A stretch of 64,000 nucleotides of DNA from Saururus chinensis. Its lineage: Eukaryota > Streptophyta > Magnoliopsida > Piperales > Saururaceae. Location of the stretch: positions 27,730,756 through 27,794,755 of the forward strand of contig CP141150.1 in assembly GCA_035235625.1 (NCBI GenBank), read 5' to 3'. Below the pieces are notes generated by a model, which saw only the letters and a list, made by a program, of their open reading frames with translations, ran no database searches and was not told where the DNA came from. Position 1 is the stretch's first letter. Every line of letters starts with the position of its first letter. Shown in pieces: positions 12,277-23,939 of the stretch. The translations under genes and the position numbers were made by a program.

Positions 12277-13277
12277 TAAAGAGTGGCCGGACCAGCAGAA
12301 GCACGGTGGGATGGGGGCGGCGCACCAATCAAAAATCAACCTTTTGATATAATCTACAGCAATCATGCATAAACCTTTAATCAATTAGCAATAAATCATA
12401 ACCCAATCATAGATCATGAAAAGAGGAAATACAAAGAGGGACAATAGCATACTGACCTAGGCTGTCCAGCCCTTTCACGCTCTTTGAATCCTTCGATTCG
12501 CACAACCAAACTCAAAGGAATGAAGTGGGGAAAAATTAAATACCTTGTAGATGTGTTGATCCTTCAAAGCCCTCTCTCTTGGAAGTAAAACTTAGCAAGA
12601 TGGCGACCCAAAGCCCTCTTCTTCAAGCACCAACCAGCAAGGGAGCGTATCCCTCTCTTGCACCACGTCCAAGGGGAAGGAGAGGAGGAGATGGGAGGTG
12701 GCCAGCAAAGTTTTCATAAGAAAACCTAGAGAAGAGGGGGCCGAACCACAAGGGAGAGGGGGAGCTGAATTGGGAGAGGGAGAGGAGAGGAGTGGGGCGG
12801 CCTGATTAGGGCTCCTCTCCCTCTTCTTTCCCTTTAAATACCCCTCCTCCTTCCCCTAACAAAGCTGGGCCTAAGTTGGGCTTTCCTCAAACGGGCCATT
12901 CCTATTGAGTTTACAAGCTTAGATCAAGAAGGTCAGACACAACAAGAGCCGGCTCTATCTCTCAGAGCCCGCAGAGGCCTAGACACCCTGCACACGACTA
13001 AGCCCCTGACAAGGTTGACCCCTTGCTAACCACAGGTCCCACCATCAAAACATAATTTGCGCATCTGGGCCCCACAATGTGTTAATGCATGACCTAGTTG
13101 AATGCCTAGTGTACGTGTGTGACATCAGCAGGTCCCGATTGAATTAGTGTAACAAAGGCACATGTTGGGTCGACGCGACCGCCCCCACCACCCTTGGACC
13201 CCGTGGCCCATACCGGTTCACCCGGACCGCGATAATGTTGGACCAAACCGGGCCCGAGCCCATACCATGGTCCAACA
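12277..13277 (-). repeat. 3' LTR of the copia element (1001 bp)
   Basis: Collinear with the 5' LTR at 19410-22148 once the latter's insertion is removed. On the minus strand it starts TGTTGGACCATGG. Its other terminus is mutated, reading TA on the plus strand at 12277 where the 5' LTR keeps TG. A TATA-like TATTTAAAGGG (minus) lies at 12830-12840. A polypurine tract adjoins it. Confidence 0.9.
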
Positions 13278-13290
13278 TCCCCCACTATGG
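13278..13290 (-). promoter_or_regulatory. Polypurine tract of the copia element
   Basis: Minus-strand AGTGGGGGA directly abuts the 3' LTR start, the usual plus-strand priming site. A second G-run lies a few bases upstream. Confidence 0.7.
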
Positions 13291-13324
13291 GGGAAGGGCT
13301 CATATGGTCTAATAGCGACTTGTG

Positions 13325-14962
13325 CTAGTCATGTCGAAGACTAATGCTATGAGCGTACTTAGAAAATAGATTTGTCGTTAAGGCTTTAATTAACGGATCA
13401 ACCAACATCTCAGTAATAGGAAGATGACTCACAATCACTTTCCCCCTCTGTAGCATGTCGAAGATGTAATAGTAATGCACCTCATTGTGCTTACCCTTGG
13501 CACTAATCTCCCCATTCTTAAGTGTTGACACTGTTGTCAGTTTATCACAATACATCTGGACAGGAGCATTAGTCCAGCCCTCTAGCCTCAATCTTGCTAG
13601 ATACTCCTTTATCTATATTGCCTGGGAAGCTGCAATACTGCATGCATAAAACTAAGCTTCCATCATAGACTTAAAAACACTCTTTTGTTTCTTGTTTGCC
13701 CACGATATAGCATCACCTCAAAACATAAAGACATATCTGGCAGTGGATTTTTTGTCATCTAGATCCCCCGCATAGTCTGAATCACTATATCCAACCAATG
13801 ACAGACTTTCCATCTGATAGGTGAGTTTTAAACTCTTAGACCCTAATAGGTACCGAAATACCGTCTTCACCTCTTGCCAGTGCTGAAGTCTAGGGTCTGC
13901 TTGGTAACGACGGCTTAACAAGCTTACCACAAAACTCAAATCAGGCCGTGTACAGGCTATTGGCATACATCAAGCTGCCAATAGCCTGTGCATATGCCAC
14001 TGACTCCATCCATAGTCGGTTTTCCTCAGTCCAAGGAGCCATACTCTTAGACAACATTGTACCCTTGTAAATAGGGGATTCAATGGTTTTCCAACCAATG
14101 ACATTGAAGCGTTTGAGAATGCTTTCTATGTATGAGTCTTGAGATATACTAAGCTTCCTACCTTTTCTATCTCTGTCAATTTTCATCCAGAGGATGTAGG
14201 ATGCCTCACACATGTCTTTCATCTCAAACTGGGTTTTGAGTCATTCCTTTAAACTGACTATCATACTTAGGTCATTCCCCATCAAAAGTATGTTATCTAC
14301 ATACAATGATATCATATACCTAGCCCCATCCCGGAAGGTATAAACATAATGAACGTGTTCGTTCACTATTAACCCATACTTACTAATCACCTTGTAAAAA
14401 GTGAAGTATCATTGCCTCGGAGATTGTTTAAGGCCATACAATGATTTTATGAGCTTGCACACCATGTGTTCCTCTCTGAGAACTACGAAACCCTCAGGTT
14501 GTTCCATGTAAATATCCTCTTCTAAATCTCCATTTAGGAAGGCAATCTTTACATCCATTTGTTGCAGCTCTAAATCATAGTACGCAACACATGCTAAGAG
14601 ACATCTAATTAAGTCAAATCTTAATACCGGTGAGTATGTCTCTTTAAAGTCCATCCCATACACCTGGGTGAACCCTTTGACCACTAATCTCGCCTTGTAC
14701 TTATCTATTGACCCATCCGCCTTAAGCTTCTTTTTAAATATCCATTTACACCTAATGGGCTTCCGCGGCTCCGCCCTTTAGGTGGATCCACTATCTCCCA
14801 TACCTTATTCTTTAGGAGAGAGTTCATCTCTTCTTGAATAGCAACCTGCCATTCTTGAGCGTATGGAAGACTTAAAGCTTGCTCAAGGGTAATCAAGTCA
14901 TCTAAAACGAGTTCATCTAACGTGATGTTGTCCTCCCCTAACATTGTATAGAAGTCCTTCAA
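13325..14962 (-). pseudogene. Copia reverse transcriptase-RNase H region, broken
   Basis: Reading leftward on the minus strand, 14962-14705 carries the start of the RT domain (EWQVAIQEEMNSLLKNKVWE). 14684-14409 has the RT core (VKGFTQVYGMDFKETYSPV and QQMDVKIAFLNGDLEEDIYM). The active-site loop near 14310 reads YVDN in place of YVDD. 14222-13941 covers the RT connection. 13966-13718 begins RNase H (TRPDLSFVVSLLSRRYQ and GYSDSDYAGDLDDKKST). 13591-13325 is its C-terminal part. At least three frame changes and internal stops separate the pieces, so no polyprotein can be made. The order IN-RT-RH identifies Ty1/copia rather than gypsy. Confidence 0.9.
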
Positions 14963-15510
14963 CAGTGTTTAAGGTCTTCTTTCCCTCAATGCCCTCGTTT
15001 TTGGATCGGTTTAGTTTTAATCTAATCCAATTACTTCCTCTGGGGAAGTACTAGGACCAGCCTCTTTAACCACCTCGAATAAATCAACTCTTTTGTCAGG
15101 TATTCTAGGATTTAATTCTTCCTCTAAGAAATAAGCGTCTCTAAACTCAATTACCCCCATTGTCCCATCCGTGTGGTAAACCACGAATCGGTACCCCTTA
15201 GAGTGGTCACACTAACCAATAAAATTGCACTTTATGGTCTTGGGGTCTAGCTTTGACCTATGCTGGTTAGACACTTTTATGTGTGCCCTAGACCCCTATA
15301 CTCTAAGGTGCCCTAAGTTTGGACGTCGACCCGTCCATAACTCATAAGGTGTATGTTGGACTACCTTTGTTGGTACACGATTTAGGATGTATACGGCGGT
15401 GTCTAAAGTCTCACCCCAAAAGTTGGTCCCTAACTCAGAGTGATTTAACATAGACCTTACCATGTCCATAAGCATCCTATTACGCCTTTATGCCACTCCA
15501 TTTTGCTATG
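14963..15510 (-). pseudogene. Copia integrase C-terminal / linker region, decayed
   Basis: Between the RT start and the hAT insertion the minus strand still encodes short pieces expected of the integrase C-terminus and linker, but no open frame exceeds 60 codons. Next to the hAT insertion the split frame on both sides reads as HQYNLPYTP-type sequence, with the insertion interrupting it. Confidence 0.6.
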
Positions 15511-15518
15511 GAGTGTAC

Positions 15519-16701
15519 TAGGGCTGGGAAAATCACACCCAACCCATTTACCCGAACCGACCCGCCTGACCCTGCACCCGACCAGACCCGATTACATGTA
15601 GGGTCAGGGTCAGGGTTTAGGCTTTTGACCCAATTTGAATTTAGGGTCGGGTCGAACCCAACCCGCACAACCCGACTACAAATAATAAAAAAAATTATTA
15701 TTATAGTGTTGATCTATTGTACTTATGTCATTATTATAATACTTGTTTGTGCATGCTATGTTGAACTAGAGGTGATGAAACATAAATTTGGGCATAAATA
15801 AGATATTTAGAGTATAGGTGTGATCACATATATTTTGCTTTGTAGTAGATATCTATTTTGGGATGATAGAGGATGATATCTTCAAGTTGTGATTAACTTT
15901 TATATAGTTTAATTTTTTTTTTGTTACTCTTTTGGGCATGGTGAATAGAATGAAAATATGTCATATTTTGTTATATTTATTACCAATCTTCTCTTCTTCA
16001 TAAGAACACATCACACACTAGATTCAGCTCTGTGTGAAAGGCATGACAGCCATAATAAGGAGCAAGTTAGGAAAATGCAATGAGATAGGTGGATAATAAA
16101 ACACAATAAAGGACAGTTTTTGTAGGAAGAAAATTATAACCAAGTGTCACTCGTTGCTCAGGAGGGTTGGGTTATAAGTAGCCATAGAGAAGTAGTTAGT
16201 CGAATTTTGAAATTAAAATATATTGAATCGCATGATCCTCTCTGCCATCAAAGAAATAATTAATATTTAATATGTTTTGTATTTATATGTGAGTTATCGA
16301 AAGCCAAGTGGGCCAATCATGAGTAAATAAACGTTGAAGTTATGTTTTGTTATTCTTTTCTCAGAATGAAAGAAATGTAACATTAGACCTCTAGGGTATT
16401 CGTTGATGGCTAGTATAAAAACATGTCAGCCACAAATTAGCCAAAGAATCAAACATTACAAATTAATATTGTAATGTATTTAATTTCTTTTGTGTTTGGC
16501 CTTTGCAAAGATAACGTATATAACATGAGTAAAAAAATTTTGAGGAAAAAAAGTAGGGTTACTTGCATACCCGATCCGACCCGACTCAAGTAGGGTTAGG
16601 GTTTGGATTTTTGACCCGATTTAAAAATAGGGTCGGGTCATGACCCAACCCGATTTCAGTGGGGGTCAAGGCCAACCCGACCTGACCCGATTCCCAGCCT
16701 A
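15519..16701. mobile_element. Non-autonomous hAT-type element (1183 bp) inserted in copia integrase
   Basis: Perfect 8-bp target duplication GAGTGTAC at 15511-15518 and 16702-16709, the hallmark of hAT elements. The left end TAGGGCTGGGAA and the inverted right end TAGGCTGGGAA are terminal inverted repeats. Just inside both ends are runs of GGGTCGGGTC/GACCCGACCC subterminal repeats. No transposase domain or long open frame is present, so it needs a transposase from elsewhere. It inserted after the copia element had arrived. Confidence 0.88.
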
Positions 16702-16747
16702 GAGTGTACGGTAGGTTGTACTGATGAACTATTCCCTGATCAATACA

Positions 16748-17505
16748 TTAGTCTTTAAACAAGTCAGAGGTGTACTCGCTACCCATGTTAGTCCTCAAGA
16801 TTTTTACTTTCCTACCTAACTGAGTCTCTACCTCAGTTTTAAATTCCTTAAATTTATCTAAGGCATCAGACTTCCTGTTTATTAAATACATGTACCCATA
16901 TCTTGAATAGTCATCTATGAATGTAATGACCCTCTGTGAGTCTGAACATTCAGGGGCCCACAAATGTCAAAATGCACCACCCCTAAGAGTTCATTTGCCC
17001 TTTGTCCCTTTTGGAAGGATTGCATGCTTATCTTTATCGATAAGCAATCCTCACACACACGAAGGTCTTTGGATATTTTGGGTAACAACCTAGCGTTTGA
17101 CATCCTATGTATCTTATCTACATTCATGTGACACAAACGTATGTGCCACAACAGGGCATCATCCACAGACATTACAATATACTCAGAAGCACTTATTTTA
17201 TTAGATTCAGAAGAGGTCATTACATCTGGGTAATATAAGCCATCAACTAAAGAAGCAATAAATAACACAGTCCCACCCTTGCCCACAGTAGGCTTACGCC
17301 CCTTGAACCTAACCTCAAACCCCTTCTTGGTCAGAACATGGATTGAAATCAGGTTCTTCCTAATGGAGGGAGCAAAGAGTACATCAGTTAGAACTAGGGT
17401 AGACCCATCCTTCAGGGGAATCCTGTAGTTCCCCATAGCCTCCACCTCATAGTATGTGTTGTTGCCCATGAAGACTTTGTTCTGGCCAGGTATTAGGTTG
17501 ATCAT
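16748..17505 (-). pseudogene. Copia GAG-pre-integrase and integrase core, broken
   Basis: On the minus strand 17505-16915 encodes the protease-to-integrase linker and the HHCC zinc region (LLWHIRLCHMNVDKIHRM, then CEDCLSIKISMQSF), followed by the first catalytic Asp segment (VVHFDICGPLN). A frameshift then moves to 16963-16748, which holds FIDDYSRYGYMY with the second Asp. A degraded LRTNMGSEY follows, where copia integrases usually have Asp in place of Asn. The catalytic core is cut off by the hAT element on the left. Confidence 0.9.
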
Positions 17506-17508
17506 CTC

Positions 17509-18471
17509 TCACCTAGATCCCCTGGAGTGAGAAACATGCATTGAAGCTCCTAAGTCCAGCCACCAAGTCTTCTCCTTGATGTCAACAATCATCACTTCAG
17601 AGACAACACGCACAATCTCCTTGCCCTTGGCCTTGTTATCGTTGCTTGAATGGTAATTTTTTTGGGGATAGTTAGCCTTGAAGTGACCCACCTGGCCACA
17701 CTTGAAACAAGCACCTTTGGGTTTGTCATTCCCCTTTCTAGTGCCCTTATTCTGAGGCTTCTTCCCCTTCTTCTTGAAAGTTCTCTTATTAGAGGGACTA
17801 GGCCCATGTCCACCCTTCTTGCCTCCACCAGAGTTCTGTGCCAGGTTGGCAATAGCAACACCCCCAGAAGCCTTCACATGTTCTTCATTTCCTGCTCAAG
17901 CCTTAGCTTGTTAGTCAGAACCTCCATTGTGATCTTCTGGTCACTCATATTCAGATAGACCACCACACTCTCCCAAGATTTAGGAAGGTTGTTCATCATT
18001 GTAGACACTTGGACTCCCTCAGAGATGGGGTCCTCCAGTGTCTCCAGGTTATTAGCAATGATGGACATAGCACTCAGGTGCTCATTCACATCATCTCTTT
18101 CTCTCATCCTGAAGTTTTGATACTTAGAGTACAACATCCTCTTATGAGCTTCTGTCGGCTCCACATACCTAACAGAAATTGCTTCCAGCATTTCTCTGGC
18201 AGTCTTGTACTTCTCAAAGAGCCTTTCCATTTTTGGCTCCATGAAAGTCAGAATAGTGGACCTAGCCTTGTTGTCATCATCCCTCAGTTTTTCATGAGCT
18301 TTCCTCTGAGTAGTTGAGCACCCTCTAGTAGTGGCTCAATGATATGCTCAATAACATGAGCAAGATCGAAAAGAGTTAGGATATGGTGTATCATCCTCTT
18401 TCACACCAGATAGTTGTCAGCATTCAGTTTCTCAATTTTTCTAATTCTGAAGTTACCATCTTGGAAGCCAT
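17509..18471 (-). pseudogene. Copia gag-protease region, broken
   Basis: The likely start is the minus-strand ATG at 18471 (MASKMVTSELEKL), soon frameshifted. 18242-17874 encodes a copia gag core (KTAREMLEAISVRYVE). After a 1-base shift, 17877-17509 carries a basic linker and a zinc knuckle CFKCGQVGHFKANY, whose fourth zinc ligand is Tyr in place of Cys. The protease motif follows as WWLDLGASMHVSH, where the DSGA catalytic triplet reads DLGA. It is therefore inactive at both nucleic-acid binding and proteolysis. Confidence 0.88.
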
Positions 18472-19396
18472 TGTGCAACTACAAAGCAAATGTAGAGAAC
18501 ATGAAATTAATACTATATATGGAAGGTTAACCGCTTCTAAATAAGGTAATTGCTTAGAGAACTCTTAATCTAAAAATAAGGCTAAGGAACAATTTAGTAT
18601 ATTGTGCTGAGCTACTTAATTTAGATACACCTTAATTAGGGTTTAGGTCATTTTCCAAAAATAACCCTAACTACCCCTTAACCCCCTCAAGGAAATTACC
18701 CTAATTAGGTTATGTAGGTGTTTTATGATTTTAGAATCCTTTAAACATGAAACTCAGCACTAAACACAACAAATAAAAAATTTAGAGGCTGATGGAATTT
18801 TATATTTCTATTCAGAAAAAAATTTGGTGCCAATTTACCAAAATAGCCCTAGGGTTGTTTTGGTCTTTTCACCCTTTAAATACACACCAAAAATTTTACA
18901 CAGCAACTTATCAATGATTATTCAAATCAGTGAGCAACAATTCTGGACAGAAAATTATTAGCACACACTTAGCATATGTGAATTGACCAAAATGCCCCTA
19001 GGGCTAAGACAGCCAATTCACACATTTATAATTCAAAAAATTAATTAATTTTAATAAAAAATAAATCAGTTAATTCTTTCTGACCAGAAAGAGTGTGTGT
19101 GCCCAGAATGTGATCAGAGAATTAATTGTGCAAAAAATTCAAGGCCAAATTGACTATTTTGCCCCTATATGCATACAAATATGCAATCTTCAATTAAACT
19201 CAAAATCACGTCAATTCCAGCGTGCAAATCAATCAAAACAATTTAATATATATCCAATTTGAACTAAAAAATAAAAGCCCTATGATTGGATCTAGTAGAT
19301 TAATCAATTTCACCAAATTCCCAATTCTAGCATGCAAAACCTAGATCAGGTAAATCAAAAACCGATTTTTTATTAGATCAGCAACCAACGACCCCC
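18472..19396 (-). other. 5' untranslated leader of the copia element
   Basis: AT-rich, no open frame, lying between the primer site and gag. About 0.9 kb of leader is long but within the range of plant copia elements. Confidence 0.6.
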
Positions 19397-19408
19397 AGCC
19401 TAATACCA
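19397..19408 (-). promoter_or_regulatory. Primer binding site of the copia element
   Basis: Minus-strand TGGTATTAGGCT, one base inside the LTR end CTTCA, resembles the tRNA-iMet site TGGTATCAGAGC with a few changes. Confidence 0.75.
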
Positions 19409-19742
19409 CTGAAGAATGGCCATACTAGCAGAAGCATGGTGGGAAGGGGGTGGTGCACCAATCAAAAATCGACATTTTGAGATAATCTACAACAATCATG
19501 CATAAACCTCTAATCAATTAGCAATAAATCATATCCCAATCATAGATCAAGCAAAGAGGAAATACAAAGAGAGACAGTAGCATACTGACCTGGGCTGTCC
19601 AGCCCTTGCACGCCCTTTGAATCCTTCGATTAGCACAACCAAACTCAAAGGAATGAAGTGGGGAAAGATTAAATACCTTGTAGATGTATTGATCCTTCAA
19701 AGCCCTCTCTCTCGGAAGTAAAACTCAGCAAGATGGTGGCCC

Positions 19743-21469
19743 TGTGGCAGCCGCCCCTTTATCGATATATAATTATTGTTGTCATAAATGTTCGACACGC
19801 TCAGACATCACACGCGCGTCCGAACACGACGGTCGTCAATGCGGATCACAGCCACATATGCCTTATATTAATCATAGGCATACCACGGAGTTATAGCACA
19901 GCAAAATATTATACATGTGCTTAAAAGAAACTTTCACACAAGCCATGGACTTAGGTTCATATAGTTGATAGTTTACAAGCCTTACAAGTCTTCGGGCACA
20001 TCATGCCCTTAAACTGCAGTCATATAAATATTACATATTTTCCAAAAACAGAGTGCAGATAAAATATCTGAGAGGCTATTCTTTCTTCACTTCTGCCCTC
20101 GCTACATTACCTGCAGAATCTGGGGGTGGATGAGTATTTTAAAATAATCAGCAGGTTGATTTAAAATCTAACAGAGATGCTAAGCAGAAATCTCTTTGAA
20201 AACCCTACAACATTTTCTTTAGAAACCATTATTACAATAAATTATGCAGAAAACACAATGGTTCCAAATTGCAATAAATCCACAAGCCGCGACACCCTAT
20301 GGCCTACCCTAGGCGCTCATGGAGCAAACGAGGGCCACTTAGGGACAAAACTTTCCCACGATGCTCTACCCTGTGCGTACCACTTGCCGATTTATTTTTT
20401 TCGCCAGGCATCATCACTCTATGATTATTCTGGGTTCTTAAGCCTATGAATTAATCATCACATCGTTCAAACATAGCAACATCCATGTTAAAATAGTTCA
20501 ATACATAGCATATCTTCCATAAATCAGTCACATAAGTTCAATCATGCGTAAAGAAGTTATACTAAGCACATGTTAGAGTTTAAAGTCCCCTACCTTAACC
20601 CTTGGTTACAAATTCGTAATTGTGGAAGCACCAAATAAAGAAATCAACTCCACCACAGCATCCAGTACGTTCGATTCAGTAGGAAATGCCTTTTAAATCA
20701 CTTGTTTCGGACTTAAAACGGTTAAGAACAGAGGAAAACGGGTTCAAAAGTGGAAAACTAGAAACCAGAGAAAAATGTGGACTGGATGCACTATTTATAG
20801 GTGCGCGCAAGTGGGGCCCGCGCGCACCACATCGCGCGCGCTGGTCACATGTCATGCGGACATGATACGCATGTGACTCGCATCGCGCACGCGTTTCCCA
20901 CGTTGCCCGGGCCCCATCGTGCCGATTGGCGTGACGATGCGCGGCGTGCTTCGTCGCAGGCCCGACCCCTCGTGATGCAGACCCGCCACACAGGCCCTTG
21001 CCCATCGCGCACCCAGCCCGCGGTCCAGCGGGCCTGGTCCATGTGGCGCTGCCACTGCAGTGCTGGCTGACGCCAGCCACGTGCGTCAGCCTTCTTTTTA
21101 TATTATTTTTCTTTTTTTAAAAAATCTGAAAACTAAAAGCGTGTGTATCTTTATCTCCCGGACTCCAATTTACGCGTTCTTCATACCATTGGGCTCGTAT
21201 CGACGAGCCCTCCCAAACTAGACCCCACATGGGTAGGTTATCCCATACTTTTAAGGTGGGTCCTGCCCATGTGACACATTTCCCGAGGCCATAACTTTCG
21301 GCCCTTGTGTCCGAATCAAGCGCTTCGAAAGCCGTTACACTCACTTTTCCGCACTCTACCATACTCTCATGAAGATTAAAAATATAACAAACTTTAACTA
21401 ATTAAAAGAATGCTACCAACTCCAAAATTAACTTATTAGAAGACATTTTGGAAATTTAGGGTCGTTACA
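19743..21469 (-). mobile_element. Gypsy-type solo LTR (1727 bp) nested in the copia 5' LTR
   Basis: Starts TGTGGCAG and ends GTCGTTACA on the plus strand; in the minus sense it begins TGTAACGACCC, a start common in plant chromoviral gypsy LTRs. The flanks GGCCC (19738-19742) and GACCC (21470-21474) form a 5-bp duplication with one mismatch. A minus-strand TATA box (CTATAAATAG) lies at 20791-20800. Downstream is the AAAATACTCATCC motif near 20140. There is no internal domain, so it is a solo LTR left by recombination. The 20800-21080 block is strikingly GC-rich. Confidence 0.88.
20791..20800 (-). promoter_or_regulatory. TATA box of the nested solo LTR
   Basis: Minus-strand CTATAAATAG, followed in the sense direction by an A/C-rich start region; the position is typical for LTR transcription. 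Confidence 0.5.
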
Positions 21470-22153
21470 GACCCAAACCCTCTTCTTCAAGCACCAACCA
21501 GCAAGGGAGCGTATCCCTCTCTTGCACCACATCCAAGGGGAAGGAGAGGAGGAGATGGGAGGCGGCCAGCAAGGTTTTCACAAGAAAACCTAGAGAAGAG
21601 GGGGCTGAACCACAAGGGAGAGGGGGAGACAAATTGGGAGAGGGAGAGGAGAGGAGTGGGGCGGCCTGATTAGGGCTCCTCTCCCTCTTCTTTCCCTTTA
21701 AATACCCCTCCTCCTTCCCCTAATTAAGCTAGGCCTAAGTTGGGATTTTGGGCTTTCCTCAAATGGGCCATTCTGATTAAGTTTACATGCTTAGATCAAG
21801 AAGGTCAGACACAACAAGAGTGGGCTCTGTATCTCAGAGCCCGCGAAGGCCTGGACCCCCTACACATGGCTAAGCTCACAACAAGGTTGACCCCTCGCTA
21901 ACCACGGGTCCTACCATCAACACATAATTCGCACATCTGGGACCCACAATGTGTTAATGCACAACCTAGTCGAATGCCTAGTCTGCTTGTGTGACGTCGG
22001 TAGGTCCCAATTGAATTAGTGTAACGAAGGCACATGTTAGGTCGGTGCGACCACCCCCACCACCCTTGGACCCCGTGGCCTATACCGGTTCACCCGAACC
22101 GCAACAACATTGTACCAAACTGGGCCGAGACCGTACCATGGTCCAACAGTTTC

Positions 22154-23433
22154 ATCATCTTTCATCTATTTTTCCTTTAATTTTTCCTTCCAACAAAGTT
22201 TGACAAGTAGTTTATAGGCTTAGAGGCGTCTTTTAAAATAGGAAGGCAGTAGTGGATATTTTATCTGAATATTTGACTTATGTGTGCATTTCGCCAAGAA
22301 TGTTCGTCTCCTACTTGTGCATAACGAGTTTGCGCCTCCTACTTCAGCATGTCCTCCTCTCCAAAACATTTGTTGGATGACATCGAATTGGATCGACTGC
22401 CTCCTCTCAAGAGTGTACTTGGATGAGGAGTTGCGAATCTGGTTTTTCTTATGAAAAATATTTTAACGACGTGAATATTCACACGTCAAAGCTTTACTTC
22501 ATCATTCTCACCATGGTGTAAGAATGATGAATATTCATGTCGGTTAAAACATTTTTTATACGTCCCAATAGCATTACTCTTTTCTTATTAACCCGGAACG
22601 AGTGCCTCCAATCAGTGACTAGGTCCATGGTTTGGACCCAGCCTTTCTTGAGATGTCCTCCTTTAGGTATTACACCTAGAAAACATGCTCACTTCACTAG
22701 CCCACAATTCTCTTTGTTAGGGGTGGAAGCAAACGATATCCCACTAGAAACAAAATGTCATATTATTTATTTTTTTATTTTCCAACGGATAGAATTGAGG
22801 GGCATTGAAGTGGGCAAGTTTGTCTAGGACCACCTATATACAAAGATCAAGTAGAAGGTAGGCAATCTAATGATTTTGAAGGAAGGGAACTTGTCACTGC
22901 CCAATATTTTAAAATTTATTTTTTTGAATTCATCAAAGTAAAAAATGGAATAAATATTTTTTATATTTTAAAGACAACCAAAACAATGATTATGTTAATA
23001 TAAAAGTTGTGGTCTTTATTTTTCATATATATGAATATCAAAATATATACATAAATTTCTAGTAATTATAGTTAAAACAAGTCAAAGTCTACATTATAAG
23101 CCAAACCATGTCTCTCATATATAAATACAACCCAAAAAGTGGCACCACACATTCCTACAAACAAATGGAAATCTTTACCTAGTTGTTGTCATTCTTATAA
23201 AAGTTTCTCATTGTCTACTACACAATTATACTTCAAATAGAAGAACCTTCATTACTAGTATGTCTGAGTATATCTACATATACTTAATAAGATCAAAAAC
23301 TATAATTATATACAAGACTTTTCTAGTTAAGTTAATTAATTAGACCTAACCCCACCTAAATTTACACCTTTAACAAGTCTCACTTAATTTGTTACTCAGG
23401 GTCCACATCATTGTTTTTTTATACCTTATGAAC
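22154..23433. other. Unassigned spacer right of the copia element
   Basis: No gene is seen. A 96-codon open frame at 22537-22827 (plus) has no recognisable domain. AT-rich DNA from about 22890 onward has LTR-like wording (TGTCACTGCCC) but no confirmed partner end. Confidence 0.4.
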
Positions 23434-23436
23434 TAA

Positions 23437-23583
23437 GGGGCTATTTGGGAGGTGCTTTGGAGGAGAAATTGATCTCCCCCATGAGTGCAATAAGTCACAT
23501 CAAGGGAGGAAAATTATTTCTCCTCCAGGAGAGTTGGAGGGGGAAACAATTTCCCCAAAACCTAATGACTCCTAAATAGCACC
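23437..23583. mobile_element. Tourist-like (PIF/Harbinger) MITE, 147 bp
   Basis: Terminal inverted repeats GGGGCTATTTGGGAG (left) and GGTGCTATTTAGGAG (right, read from the other strand). The flanks are TAA at 23434-23436 and 23584-23586, the 3-bp duplication typical of PIF/Harbinger. The interior is foldable and non-coding (complementary GGAGGAGAAATT / AATTTCTCCTCC-like segments). Confidence 0.75.
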
Positions 23584-23939
23584 TAAGTCACATATATTCT
23601 AAATTCCTTTAGACACTCTCAAAGTCACTATCCACAATAGTACTCTCATTGTGGAAGTTAACCACAATAAGCTACTCCAACCATTGGATAATGATGTAAA
23701 ACTATACTTCGACCCTGGAGTTTTATCCAGTTTCCTTAGACTAGTTTGGCCAAACCCTTTATGCCATCAATAACAGTGAAGGCCCTACCGTATTGCTTAT
23801 GGATACTAGTAGTAAGGCATCCAAACCAGCATTTAGTCTTTGGACCCCACAAGATACATGTGTGTGATGACCTTATGATGGTCGATAGCCCTTGGTCGAG
23901 AGATGCCCTCATAGGCATGGTAATGATCCTTTGAAAATT

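Larger units (their letters stand above)
12277..22148 (-). mobile_element. Ty1/copia retrotransposon, nearly complete, inactive, with two nested insertions
   Basis: Two direct LTRs (12277-13277 and 19410-22148) bracket gag, protease, integrase, reverse transcriptase and RNase H in copia order on the minus strand. The flanks are GTTTC at 12272-12276 and at 22149-22153, a perfect 5-bp target duplication, so the original insertion is preserved end to end. The element is dead: several frameshifts and stops, a protease DSG replaced by DLG, a zinc knuckle lacking its last Cys, YVDD changed to YVDN, and a 1183-bp hAT element inside the integrase. A 1727-bp solo LTR sits in the 5' LTR. Without the insertions and their duplications the element is about 7 kb. 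Confidence 0.93.
19410..22148 (-). repeat. 5' LTR of the copia element, split by a solo LTR
   Basis: Matches the 3' LTR from 19410 to 19742 and from 21470 to 22148; the two parts sum to about 1007 bp after subtracting the insertion and its duplication. The plus-strand left terminus keeps TG (TGAAGAATGGCC) and the right terminus ends CCAACA, followed by GTTTC. Confidence 0.9.

Noticed and set aside
20676-21080. 134-codon minus frame and several overlapping plus/minus frames
   Set aside because: They arise from the GC-rich block inside a solo LTR; several frames are open at once, which is a composition effect.
22890-23430. LTR starting TGTCACTGCCC
   Set aside because: No matching end, primer site or target duplication could be found, so it was left as unassigned spacer.
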